Origin: Porticoccaceae bacterium
Lineage (GTDB): Bacteria; Pseudomonadota; Gammaproteobacteria; Pseudomonadales; Porticoccaceae
DNA: 10,607 bases
Direction: 5' to 3'
Assembly (NCBI GenBank): GCA_002710745.1
Contig: PALW01000060.1
Coordinates: 4,244 to 14,850 of the forward strand
A program made the translations under genes and the position numbers. Below the pieces are notes generated by a model. That model searched no databases, was not told the origin of the DNA, and saw only the letters and a program-made list of their open reading frames with translations. Shown here piece after piece: positions 1 to 6,949 of this stretch. The first letter of the stretch is position 1. Every line of letters starts with the position of its first letter.

Positions 1-11
1 TACAGTTTCAT
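1..11 (-). CDS. First codons of a minus-strand gene cut by the left edge, possibly imuC/dnaE2
   Basis: On the minus strand an ATG at 11-9 is preceded by a strong Shine-Dalgarno, GAGGAG (18-23 on the plus strand as CTCCTC), with a 6-nt spacer. Only Met-Lys-Leu and two bases (TA) are visible, so the product cannot be read. The gene follows imuB in the same direction after a gap of about 107 bases. In imuA-imuB cassettes the next gene is normally imuC (dnaE2), the alpha subunit of an error-prone DNA polymerase III. The fourth codon begins TA and could be Tyr, which would fit the Tyr-Ala-Glu-Leu start typical of DnaE2, or it could be a stop. The start signal is what is seen; the identity is inferred from gene order only. 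Confidence 0.4.
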
Positions 12-118
12 AAAATACTCCTCTAGTTGACGTAAGTTGTTTAAGACTATATCAAGTTTTAGGTAGATTGCTAATTAATGATGATTATTAGCAAAGTTAG
101 AATGAACGAAATGCTTGA

Positions 119-1582
119 TTAAGAGAATAATCCATGGACGAACCAATTATCGCCAGATCTATAAATCCAATAATTAACTCCGTCTTCGTCCTGTGCAATA
201 TAGTAGTCAAATTGTTGATTATTTTCCCACCAGTTATCACATATCCTCTCTGGTCCACTTAATATTCTCATATAGCTGTTTAAGTATAATTGGCCATTTT
301 GAAATTTAATTGGATTAGGTTTTTTTAGTAGCCAGATAGGTCTTTTGTTTTCTGTCCTTCCTTGATTAAAAAAATGTTCTTCCTTGGTATTTTCAATAAC
401 GCCTGCTTTTCTTGGAGCATGCTCATTTTTTATTAACAATTTAAATAATGCTTTTTCTCCAATCTTTGCAATAATTTTATCTATTAATTTGTAATTATTT
501 TGAAGTTTATTTTTAGTATCTTGAAATAACTCATTATTAGTTTTTATATTTTCAACTAATGCATCACAACACAGAGAAACTTTTTCTATTATTTCTGGCA
601 AATCTATATTTTCTAATTTAAGTTGGCTTAGCTTTAGCATGTAACTCGAATCACTTTTACTTTTCGATAGTTTAATTTCCATTGCTATGGATTGTCCTGA
701 TGATGCTCTAAAGTGCCAAGTGACCTGAAAACATTTGTATTGCAAAGCGGTTAAATAATCATCTAATCTTTTTAGTAAGGATTTCATCGGGAAAATTAAG
801 CTTTTTTTATCTGTTAATCCATGAATATATAGGATTTCTTCCTGAAAACTCCTGGGTGGTTTAAAATTAGTTAATAATTGTTTTTTTCGATGTAAAAGTA
901 TCTCCAGATTAGAAATCAAATCCTTATCAAATCTTTGGCTTAGTGACGATATTGGTACATTTATCAGATCCCCGATGCTTTGAAAACCCAGTTGAGTGAA
1001 AATCCTTCTTTGTTTCAAATTACCAGTTAGTCTCCTAATAGGTACATTTTTAAATTCTTCAAGAGTATTATTTAAATTTGGTATTTTTTTTTGAAATCTA
1101 TTTTTGCATAGTATCTTCGCAGTCAAAGGATTTTTACCAAAACCATTAATTGCAAATACTCCATGCTGAGACATTTTTTCATTCAACAAGTACAGTAAAT
1201 TTTCATAACTTTTGAAAAGCTTTTCACAGGAGAATATTTCTAAATAGAGTCCGTTATTTTCAATTGCTATATTTGGAGTAAATTGATAGCTAATAATAGC
1301 CAGACTATTGAGTAAATTTCTTTCTTGCAAGGGATCTTTTTGATTAACATTCAGGTGTGGGCATATTGCTAATGCAGTCGATAGAGATACAGACTTATCA
1401 ATTCCACATTTATATGCTGAGTTATTGTATGCAATTATTTTTTTCCTATTTTTATTCGTATCAACTATTGCTAAAGGATGGCTTATAAATTTCTCTGAGG
1501 CATTTATAGTAACTGCTTCAAGTGATAATTTAGGAAATCCTATGTACATCCATATTTCTTTGGATTTGCTCTGCAAGATCAT
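119..1582 (-). CDS. imuB: ImuB: catalytically inactive Y-family polymerase-like scaffold of the mutasome
   Basis: ImuB links ImuA, the DnaE2/ImuC polymerase and the beta clamp in SOS-induced translesion synthesis. The 487-residue length fits the family. The N-terminus (IWMYIGFPKLSLEA, 10-23) matches the ImuB opening, but the Asp that binds metal in active DinB-type polymerases is absent. The second acidic motif (SIDE in DinB) is replaced around 109-115 by NNGLYLE, as expected for the non-catalytic ImuB class. A helix-hairpin-helix-like stretch lies near 198-212. NELFQ at 350-354 sits where other ImuB proteins carry the LF-type beta-clamp motif. The diagnostic C-terminus is present: SGPERI (442-447), WW (451-452) and WFVHGLFS (480-487). 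It starts 6 bases after the imuA stop with no clear Shine-Dalgarno, suggesting translational coupling. A later start at Met12 would remove the conserved IW and is unlikely. Confidence 0.92.
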   Translation of the reverse strand: MILQSKSKEIWMYIGFPKLSLEAVTINASEKFISHPLAIVDTNKNRKKIIAYNNSAYKCGIDKSVSLSTALAICPHLNVNQKDPLQERNLLNSLAIISYQFTPNIAIENNGLYLEIFSCEKLFKSYENLLYLLNEKMSQHGVFAINGFGKNPLTAKILCKNRFQKKIPNLNNTLEEFKNVPIRRLTGNLKQRRIFTQLGFQSIGDLINVPISSLSQRFDKDLISNLEILLHRKKQLLTNFKPPRSFQEEILYIHGLTDKKSLIFPMKSLLKRLDDYLTALQYKCFQVTWHFRASSGQSIAMEIKLSKSKSDSSYMLKLSQLKLENIDLPEIIEKVSLCCDALVENIKTNNELFQDTKNKLQNNYKLIDKIIAKIGEKALFKLLIKNEHAPRKAGVIENTKEEHFFNQGRTENKRPIWLLKKPNPIKFQNGQLYLNSYMRILSGPERICDNWWENNQQFDYYIAQDEDGVNYWIYRSGDNWFVHGLFS

Positions 1583-1588
1583 TAATTT

Positions 1589-2326
1589 TTAATTATATAT
1601 TTCTTGGCTCGATTTTGATTTTTCTAAGATAAAATTAAAATCACAGTGTGTGGGTTGATTTCTGTTAACTAGCATTTTATTTATTTGTATTCGATCACTT
1701 ATATTGATCATTGAAGGCATTATTAATTGCTGCCCAGGAGCTTTCCCTCTTAATTTTTTTAATGTTAGTAGCAACTTTTTTGTTTGAGAAGAATCAATTA
1801 TGATTCTTAGAAAGGCAGGCGATGAATCTCTAGTTGCTTCGGGAGAATTAAATAAAAATACAGGCAAAATAGTCTCACTTGCAGCTAATTGAAGTTTCCT
1901 AAGCATTTGATAATTAATATTTTGATTTCTATTCCAGAGTAATAATAATGCATTATCACGAATTGACTGCTCTGCTATCCATAACCACTCTTTAACGCTG
2001 CTTGTATTGATTATAAGTAGATTGTTCAAAGCAACTTCTGCATTAGCCAAAGCTGGAGGATAGGGTTCATAAGGCGGATTTAACCATATACACAAATGAT
2101 TTCTATCAGTATATTTTTTAACAGTCTGCATAATAAGGCTTAATTCTCCTAATCCTTCTTTTTTAATTATTAATTCAGTTAATGATGAAATTGGCCAACC
2201 GCCCAATAAGAATTCATCAAGGATTAAATTTCCAGTAGATACTACTTCTTTACAACTCGAATGGTTATTGCCAATCCATGTGTCAGAGCGTGCTAACAGG
2301 TTCTCTATTAAGAATTTATGAGTCAT
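1589..2326 (-). CDS. imuA: ImuA: RecA/SulA-like partner of ImuB in SOS mutagenesis
   Basis: ImuA is a RecA-fold relative that works with ImuB and DnaE2 in damage-induced mutagenesis in the cytoplasm. The 245-residue protein has the family N-terminus LLARSDTWIG (10-19), then STGNLILDEFLLGGWPISSL (30-49), matching the family pattern of a leu-rich turn, GGWP and a Leu-Thr-Glu. GLGEL (58-62) stands where a Walker A loop would be in RecA, but it has no Lys-Thr/Ser, so ATP binding by a standard P-loop is doubtful. A KLRGKAPGQQL segment near 191-201 resembles the basic patch near the family C-terminus. It is the first gene of the imuA-imuB operon. No Shine-Dalgarno precedes the ATG, because the promoter and SOS box lie directly against it. 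The start is supported by the close N-terminal family match. Confidence 0.9.
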   Translation of the reverse strand: MTHKFLIENLLARSDTWIGNNHSSCKEVVSTGNLILDEFLLGGWPISSLTELIIKKEGLGELSLIMQTVKKYTDRNHLCIWLNPPYEPYPPALANAEVALNNLLIINTSSVKEWLWIAEQSIRDNALLLLWNRNQNINYQMLRKLQLAASETILPVFLFNSPEATRDSSPAFLRIIIDSSQTKKLLLTLKKLRGKAPGQQLIMPSMINISDRIQINKMLVNRNQPTHCDFNFILEKSKSSQEIYN

Positions 2327-2332
2327 ATTATA

Positions 2333-2348
2333 CTGTATAAATGTACAG
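2333..2348. promoter_or_regulatory. LexA operator (SOS box) of imuAB
   Basis: The 16-base site CTGTATAAATGTACAG is a perfect CTGT-N8-ACAG box, the LexA operator of gammaproteobacteria. The symmetry extends well beyond the core: 13-base arms at 2325-2337 and 2344-2356 are exact inverted repeats around a 6-base centre. The box lies just downstream of the imuA -10 element and over the expected transcription start, so bound LexA should block RNA polymerase and DNA damage should release it. Its near edge is 6 bases from the imuA start codon. The far side faces the divergent acyl-CoA dehydrogenase gene, whose start is 82 bases away. Confidence 0.92.
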
Positions 2349-2349
2349 T

Positions 2350-2378
2350 ATAATATATTTGAAGCTGCTTTCTGTCAA
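2350..2378 (-). promoter_or_regulatory. Sigma70-type promoter of imuAB
   Basis: On the minus strand a perfect -35 hexamer TTGACA (2378-2373) is followed after exactly 17 bases by TATTAT (2355-2350), a 5-of-6 match to the -10 consensus. A start about 7 bases further on, near 2343, gives a leader of roughly 17 bases before the imuA ATG, with no room for a normal Shine-Dalgarno. The SOS box overlaps the start site. This is a strong basal promoter held down by a strong operator, as expected for a tightly controlled mutagenesis cassette. Confidence 0.8.
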
Positions 2379-2430
2379 ACCAATTTTAATTTAGACTAAT
2401 TTGCGATTTTTTAAATTTTAGAGAATAGAA

Positions 2431-3603
2431 ATGTCATTAAATTTTGATAATGCAAGGCTAAAAAATGAATATTTAATGCCACATCATGATGAGTGGCGAA
2501 CTCAGTTAAGAAGATTTTTTGAAAAAGAAATTATTCCATATGCTGATGATTGGGATGAAACTGGTCTGATTCCTGACGATCTATGGCCCAAATCTGCAGA
2601 GGTGGGCATTCTGGGTCTTGATTATCCTGAAGAATTTGGAGGAACATCAGAAGGAATTGATATCTGGCATAAAAATATTCTTAATGAAGAGCTAGCAAGG
2701 ATAGCGGTGGGAGGCATTGGTGCATCCTTGATGGTTCATAATATTGCATTACCACCAATCATAAATTTTGGTACTCAGGAAATACGAAAAATTGTTATCC
2801 CACCTGTTTTATCTGGTAAGAAACGTATTTCATTAGCAATCACTGAACCTTCTGGAGGCTCAGATGTAGCAAACTTGAGCACAACTGCAACTTTAATTGA
2901 CGATCATTACGTTATTAATGGAAGTAAAACATATATAACTGGAGGAATGAATGCGGATTGGTTTACTGCTGCTGTAAGAACTGGAGGCGAGGGCGCATCT
3001 GGAATATCAACAATCTTAATACCATCAAATTTAGATGGCATTGTTAGAACTCCGCTTGACCGCAAGCAAGGTTGGTGGTGCTCAGATACGGCTACCATTT
3101 ATTTTGAAAATGTTCGAGTTCCAAAAGATTACTTAATTGGAGAAGAAAACCAAGGTTTTAAAGTGATCATGGTCAATTTTAATGCTGAGAGAATGGGAAT
3201 GTCGGCTGCAATGGAAGCTGCTTCTCGAGTTTGTTTGGAAGATGCCATAATTTGGGCACAGGAAAGAAAAACATTCGGGAAAAGGCTTGCCGATCATCAA
3301 GTCATTAGGCATAAATTTGCGGAAATGAAACAGCGTATTAATGCAACGCAAAGCTATTTAAATAACGTGTCACGAAGAATTCAATTAGGTGATGAGAATG
3401 CAGCTGACATTGCGCTGCTAAAAGTTCAGTCCAGTCAAACGATGGAGTTTTGTGCTCGTGAAGCAATGCAGATACTTGGTGGTGTCGGGTATATACGAGG
3501 TAATAGAGTAGAGCGCATTTATAGAGAGGTACGAGTTAACGCAATCGGCGGTGGCTCGGAAGAGATTATGAGAGATCTTGCAGCCCGGCAGTACGGAGTT
3601 TGA
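2431..3603 (+). CDS. Acyl-CoA dehydrogenase (homomeric type, helix-G catalytic Glu)
   Basis: This FAD flavoenzyme introduces the alpha,beta double bond into an acyl-CoA and passes electrons to ETF. All three ACAD domains are present in 390 residues, the usual length. The FAD/substrate signature AITEPSGGSDV is at 136-146 and TYITGGMNADW at 167-177. The FAD-pyrophosphate motif RKTFGK is at 279-284 and QILGGVGYIRG at 347-357. The catalytic base is probably Glu253 in NAERMG, the position used by isovaleryl-CoA and long-chain dehydrogenases. The medium/short-chain position in the C-terminal GGGSEEI (373-379) is Gly. Having both the base and the RxxFG motif, it should act alone as a homotetramer, unlike the paired ACADs further right. 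It resembles citronellyl-CoA or long/branched-chain dehydrogenases, but the substrate is not determined. The Shine-Dalgarno (AGAG, 2420-2423) is weak. It is divergent from imuA. Confidence 0.9.
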   Translation: MSLNFDNARLKNEYLMPHHDEWRTQLRRFFEKEIIPYADDWDETGLIPDDLWPKSAEVGILGLDYPEEFGGTSEGIDIWHKNILNEELARIAVGGIGASLMVHNIALPPIINFGTQEIRKIVIPPVLSGKKRISLAITEPSGGSDVANLSTTATLIDDHYVINGSKTYITGGMNADWFTAAVRTGGEGASGISTILIPSNLDGIVRTPLDRKQGWWCSDTATIYFENVRVPKDYLIGEENQGFKVIMVNFNAERMGMSAAMEAASRVCLEDAIIWAQERKTFGKRLADHQVIRHKFAEMKQRINATQSYLNNVSRRIQLGDENAADIALLKVQSSQTMEFCAREAMQILGGVGYIRGNRVERIYREVRVNAIGGGSEEIMRDLAARQYGV

Positions 3604-3619
3604 ATTTTTTACCTTATAG

Positions 3620-3653
3620 TTTGGATGCCTCTGCATTACCAGAAGCATCCAAA
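3620..3653. terminator. Hairpin between convergent genes, likely two-way terminator
   Basis: An inverted repeat with 9-base outer arms (TTTGGATGC at 3620-3628 and GCATCCAAA at 3645-3653) continues, after one mismatch, as a 4-base inner stem (TCTG/CAGA) around a 6-base loop. It fills the 58-base gap between the ends of two converging genes, the acyl-CoA dehydrogenase (stop at 3603) and the SCP2 gene (stop at 3662). No clean U-tract follows on either strand, so termination efficiency is uncertain. Position and symmetry favour a shared terminator. Confidence 0.55.
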
Positions 3654-3661
3654 TAAATATA

Positions 3662-3961
3662 TTATGAGAGCATTGGACCAAGCTTCATGGCTATTCCCAT
3701 GTCACCTTGAATTTTAAGTTTTCCCGTCATAAAAGCTGACGTGCCATCAAGATTCCCAGCTGCCATTTCCATGAAATTTTCCATACTTATTACCATGGTG
3801 CATTGAGCATCATTGTCATCATTTGAGACAACATTAGGCGATTGAGTCGCATCCAGGAATAATATGCCATCGTCACCAAAATCAAATTTGACTGTTGCAC
3901 CCAATCCACAGTCCTCCCCGATTTTCTCCTTTAAACCAGTCGTTGCCATTTCTAGAGACAT
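3662..3961 (-). CDS. SCP2 sterol-carrier-domain protein
   Basis: This 99-residue protein is a single SCP2 domain, a small alpha/beta fold with a hydrophobic tunnel that binds fatty acids, acyl-CoAs or sterols. Family features are the beta segments ATVKFDF (22-28) and GILFLDA (32-38), the CTMVISMENFMEMAAGNLDG stretch (54-73), and the C-terminal AFMTGKLKIQGDMGIAMKL (76-94), whose GKLKIQGD is the strongest mark of the family. There is no signal peptide, so it is cytoplasmic. The ATG is fixed by a strong Shine-Dalgarno, AAGGAG (3974-3969), with a 7-base spacer. It is divergent from the MFS gene, and the 178-base gap between them shows no promoter I can defend on either strand. Among ACAD genes it probably carries a hydrophobic acyl-CoA between enzymes, but the ligand is unknown. 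Confidence 0.88.
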   Translation of the reverse strand: MSLEMATTGLKEKIGEDCGLGATVKFDFGDDGILFLDATQSPNVVSNDDNDAQCTMVISMENFMEMAAGNLDGTSAFMTGKLKIQGDMGIAMKLGPMLS

Positions 3962-4139
3962 TTTTTAACTCCTTTTTAATTAATCTAAGTTCATACTCCT
4001 ATACTTTAAGAATCTAAGCGTCTAAAAGCAATACAAAATATGTTTTCGAGAGGTCCTTAGCTATCCTTTTCCCAGAATAAAAATTAGAATCATTTTTAGG
4101 TAAATATATACTCCAAAATTTTTCTGAAAAGGCGCAAGT

Positions 4140-5444
4140 ATGATTAGCTCTAAAGCCTCCAAAATCCACCTTATGCTAGGTTTTCTACTTTTGCTAAATA
4201 TAATCAATATGATTGATCGTACACTGCTTGCAAGTTTCGGCTCAGAAATTATTGAAGATCTAAATTTAACTGATTCACAATTTGGCCTTCTTACGGGTCT
4301 TGTTTTTGTTTTTTTCTATTCAATAATGGGATTGTTCATGGGTGCACTCGCAGATCGATTCCATAGGCCTAGGCTGATTGCAATTGGACTTGTCATATGG
4401 AGCGGATTAACTCTTTTGTCTGGTATGGCAAAGAATTTTCTCCAGATTGGTCTGGCTAGGTTATTTATCGGTGTTGGTGAATCCGCAATGACACCTTCTG
4501 CAATTTCTATCATCTCTGATTTATTTCCAAAAGAGCAAAGAGGAACGGCCTGCGGGATATACTATTTGGGAGTTCCCATCGGTGCAGGTGCTAGCTTTAT
4601 AATTGCTGGTGTCCTAGGTCCGATGATTGGTTGGAGAAACACTTTTATTTTGTTGGGCGCGATAGGTTTAGTTTTGGCATTGATTTTAGTTTTCATAGAA
4701 GACCCCAAAAGAGGCATGATGGATGATGGCGACAATGTCATTTATGGTGTGAGTGCAACGGTCTCAAATTCTGTTAAAGAGATAATATCAGGTGTATTTC
4801 ATATTATTAAAACTTCGCCAGTAGTATTTTGGGGAATTTTAGGAGCAATCTTTCTTCATGTGCCGATTGGTGCGGGTCAATTTGCTATCGTTTGGATAGA
4901 GCGCGAACGTAATTTTGAAGTAGGAGAGATTACGGCTTTATATGGACTAGTTTATATAGTTTTCGGCACTGCAGGTACGTTCTTTGGAGGGTTATTGAGC
5001 GACCTATATCAAAAGAGATTTAAGGGCGGTAGGCTGCGCTTTCTCGCTTACCTAATGATTTGTATGATTCCATTCACCATTTCATATAGGTTTGCTGATT
5101 CAAGCTCAATTCTATTTTATAGTGGCATGGCGGCGGGAATATTTTCAATCAGCTCATTCTATGGCCCAGCATTTTCAACAATTCAAGATAATACCTCTGT
5201 TCACTTTAGAGGTGTTATGACCGGAGTGCTATTGGTCGCTTGTAATCTTATAGGGCTTGGATTTGGAGCATTAATTACAGGTTTTTTGAGTGACCTATTT
5301 GCACACAATGAGGTCTTTGAACCCCTGACTAAGGCACTTATTATTTCAGATATCATTTCAATCGGTGCACCAGTCTGTTTCATGATTGCCTCTTTATCAT
5401 ATATTTCTGACAGTTATAATGGCTCTGACAAGAATAAAAGTTAA
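4140..5444 (+). CDS. MFS transporter, Spinster-like subfamily
   Basis: This 434-residue integral membrane protein has about 12 hydrophobic segments and the two-half layout of the major facilitator superfamily. The first helix ends in NMIDR (23-27). The loop 2-3 motif A is GALADRFHRPRL (68-79), and its second-half copy is GGLLSDLYQKRF (283-294). ARLFIGVGESAMTPSAISII (106-125) followed by FPKEQRG (129-135) is characteristic of the Spinster-type group, in which Arg and Glu in helix 4 take part in proton-coupled transport. Such proteins are often found beside genes for breakdown of terpenoids, steroids or aromatic acids and are annotated as uptake or efflux carriers of hydrophobic acids. That is association, not proof of substrate. 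AAAAGG (4127-4132) serves as a modest Shine-Dalgarno. It is followed in the same direction by the AtuA-like remnant. Confidence 0.9.
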   Translation: MISSKASKIHLMLGFLLLLNIINMIDRTLLASFGSEIIEDLNLTDSQFGLLTGLVFVFFYSIMGLFMGALADRFHRPRLIAIGLVIWSGLTLLSGMAKNFLQIGLARLFIGVGESAMTPSAISIISDLFPKEQRGTACGIYYLGVPIGAGASFIIAGVLGPMIGWRNTFILLGAIGLVLALILVFIEDPKRGMMDDGDNVIYGVSATVSNSVKEIISGVFHIIKTSPVVFWGILGAIFLHVPIGAGQFAIVWIERERNFEVGEITALYGLVYIVFGTAGTFFGGLLSDLYQKRFKGGRLRFLAYLMICMIPFTISYRFADSSSILFYSGMAAGIFSISSFYGPAFSTIQDNTSVHFRGVMTGVLLVACNLIGLGFGALITGFLSDLFAHNEVFEPLTKALIISDIISIGAPVCFMIASLSYISDSYNGSDKNKS

Positions 5445-5498
5445 AAGCAATAATAACTTGTAGAATCGCAAGCTAATATAGATTTTGAGGGTGAAGAA

Positions 5499-5663
5499 TT
5501 GAATAAAAACATCCGAATTGGCGGTGCTAGCGGATTTCGGGGTGATTCTTATAGAGCTACCTCGCAATTACTTAAGGATGATAGCCTCGATTTCATCGTT
5601 TATGATTATTTAGCAGAAATCACAATGTCTATCATAGCCAGAGCTCGGGCTAAAAAACTGTAA
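5499..5663 (+). pseudogene. N-terminal remnant of an AtuA-like (DUF1446) protein
   Basis: A 54-codon reading frame opens with TTG at 5499, with GAGG (5487-5490) 8 bases before it, and ends with TAA at 5661-5663. Its product reads as the start of the acyclic terpene utilisation protein AtuA: IRIGGASGFRGDS (5-17), then FIVYDYLAEITMSIIARARA (32-51), matching the family pattern 'vFDYLAEvTMSImARar'. Full AtuA/DUF1446 proteins run to several hundred residues. Here the match stops at AKKL, and the following 70 bases before the next gene show no continuation in any frame. The 54 codons carry no internal stop or visible frameshift, so the loss of the rest looks fairly recent, or the short piece may still be made. 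AtuA itself has no firmly known reaction. The remnant implies that the locus once included an atu-like pathway step. Confidence 0.8.
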
Positions 5664-5733
5664 TAAAAGGAAGAACGTAACTACATATAATTGTATATTT
5701 GCAAAGAAAAGAATGTAACGGGAGCAAGGTATA

Positions 5734-6918
5734 ATGGATACGAATTTTTCAAAAGATGATATCGCGTTTCGTGATGAGGTGAGAAAGTTCTTTGATGATG
5801 AATTTGACTCGACTTTAGCAAAGAATCTTGGTGATGGACATGGAGATAACTATAAAGAATCCATCATAGCTTGGCAGAAAAAGTTGTATAAGAAAGGTTG
5901 GATTGCACCGAACTGGCCGAAAGAGTTCGGTGGAACGGGATGGACTGACACACAAAAATTTATATATGAGTCTGAGCGAGGTTTAGCAGGGGTTCCTGAT
6001 GTGCTTCCTTTTGGGCTAAAAATGGTAGGTCCAGTGATATATACTTTTGGAACGCAAGGTCAAAAGGAGAGATTTTTACCTAAAATATTAAGTAGTGATC
6101 ACTGGTGGTGCCAGGGATATTCGGAGCCTGGTGCTGGATCAGATTTAGCTTCATTAACAACTTCTGCAGAGTATGCTGGCGCCAACTATCTCGTCAACGG
6201 ACGAAAAATATGGACGAGTCTTGCGCAATATGCGGATTGGATTTTTTGCTTAGTCAGGACGTCAAAAGGTGCTAGAAAGCAAGAAGGCATCAGTTTTTTA
6301 TTAATAGATATGTCCTCTCCAGGTGTAACCGTCAAGCCTATCATCACGATTGATGGGCGACACAGCTTAAACGAAGTGTTATTCGAGAACGTAAGTGTGC
6401 CGGTAGAAAATTTGATTGGTGAGCAAGATAAGGGATGGACTTATGCGAAAGCACTTCTTGCTCATGAACGCACTAATATGGCTGAGGTCGCGGATTCAAA
6501 AAGAATGCTTACTGAGCTGAAAGATAAGGCTTCAAAATCAATTGGAGGCGGCGGCAGATGTCTTGCAGACGATCAGGTTTTTCAAAAACAAGTATCGGAT
6601 GTTGAACTAGATCTTATGGCATTAGAGTACACTGAGCTAAGAGCCCTTGCGTCAATCGCTGAAAAAGGAATGCCTGGCCCAGAATCATCATTATTAAAAA
6701 TAAAAGGCACTGAAATTAGTCAGCAATTGCATGAATTACATCTAAAAGTAGCAGCACATCATGGTGGCGCTATTGCCTTAACTGAAGAGCAATATGATGA
6801 GATAAAAGTTGGATCTGATGCGAGAAACCGATATTTATATGGAAGGGCAGCAACAATTTATGGCGGTTCTAATGAAGTCCAACGAAATGTCATTGCAAAA
6901 GCAGTACTTGGATTATGA
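5734..6918 (+). CDS. Acyl-CoA dehydrogenase, large (base-bearing) subunit of a heteromeric enzyme
   Basis: This 394-residue ACAD resembles the large subunit of pimeloyl-CoA dehydrogenase and the alpha-type partners of heterotetrameric steroid ACADs (ChsE/FadE pairs). The N-terminal helical domain contains GWIAPNWPKEFGGTGW (55-70), and the central beta domain carries QGYSEPGAGSDLASLTT (127-143) and KIWTSLAQYADW (158-169). The likely catalytic base is Glu245 in AHERTN. The normal RxxFG FAD-pyrophosphate motif is missing: residues 264-285 are a Gly-rich, Lys/Asp-containing insert. The C-terminus is IYGGSNEVQRNVIAKAVLGL (375-394), with Gly where medium-chain enzymes have the base. This pattern means FAD is held only together with a partner, which is encoded 31 bases downstream. 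The ATG follows GGGAG (5720-5724) with a 9-base spacer. Substrate is unknown, but the class commonly handles CoA esters of ring or dicarboxylic compounds. Confidence 0.88.
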   Translation: MDTNFSKDDIAFRDEVRKFFDDEFDSTLAKNLGDGHGDNYKESIIAWQKKLYKKGWIAPNWPKEFGGTGWTDTQKFIYESERGLAGVPDVLPFGLKMVGPVIYTFGTQGQKERFLPKILSSDHWWCQGYSEPGAGSDLASLTTSAEYAGANYLVNGRKIWTSLAQYADWIFCLVRTSKGARKQEGISFLLIDMSSPGVTVKPIITIDGRHSLNEVLFENVSVPVENLIGEQDKGWTYAKALLAHERTNMAEVADSKRMLTELKDKASKSIGGGGRCLADDQVFQKQVSDVELDLMALEYTELRALASIAEKGMPGPESSLLKIKGTEISQQLHELHLKVAAHHGGAIALTEEQYDEIKVGSDARNRYLYGRAATIYGGSNEVQRNVIAKAVLGL

Positions 6919-6949
6919 TTTTAGGAATTAGTGATTGGGAGCAATCTAA

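Noticed and set aside
75..97. Small inverted repeat (GCTAAT/ATTAGC) after imuB as a terminator
   Set aside because: Only six mostly A-T pairs around an 11-base loop and no T-run; too weak to call.
2907..3681. Three minus-strand open frames opposite the first acyl-CoA dehydrogenase gene
   Set aside because: They lie almost wholly inside a gene with full family motifs, have no family resemblance, and one runs across the intergenic hairpin. They are frame shadows.
3962..4139. Possible divergent promoters between SCP2 and the MFS gene
   Set aside because: The best minus-strand candidate (TTGCTT, 17 bases, TAAAGT) is too weak, and nothing better was found on the plus strand.
5686..5691. Perfect TATAAT on the plus strand upstream of the large ACAD subunit
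   Set aside because: No acceptable -35 hexamer lies 16-18 bases upstream and there is no extended -10; in AT-rich DNA a lone TATAAT is expected by chance.
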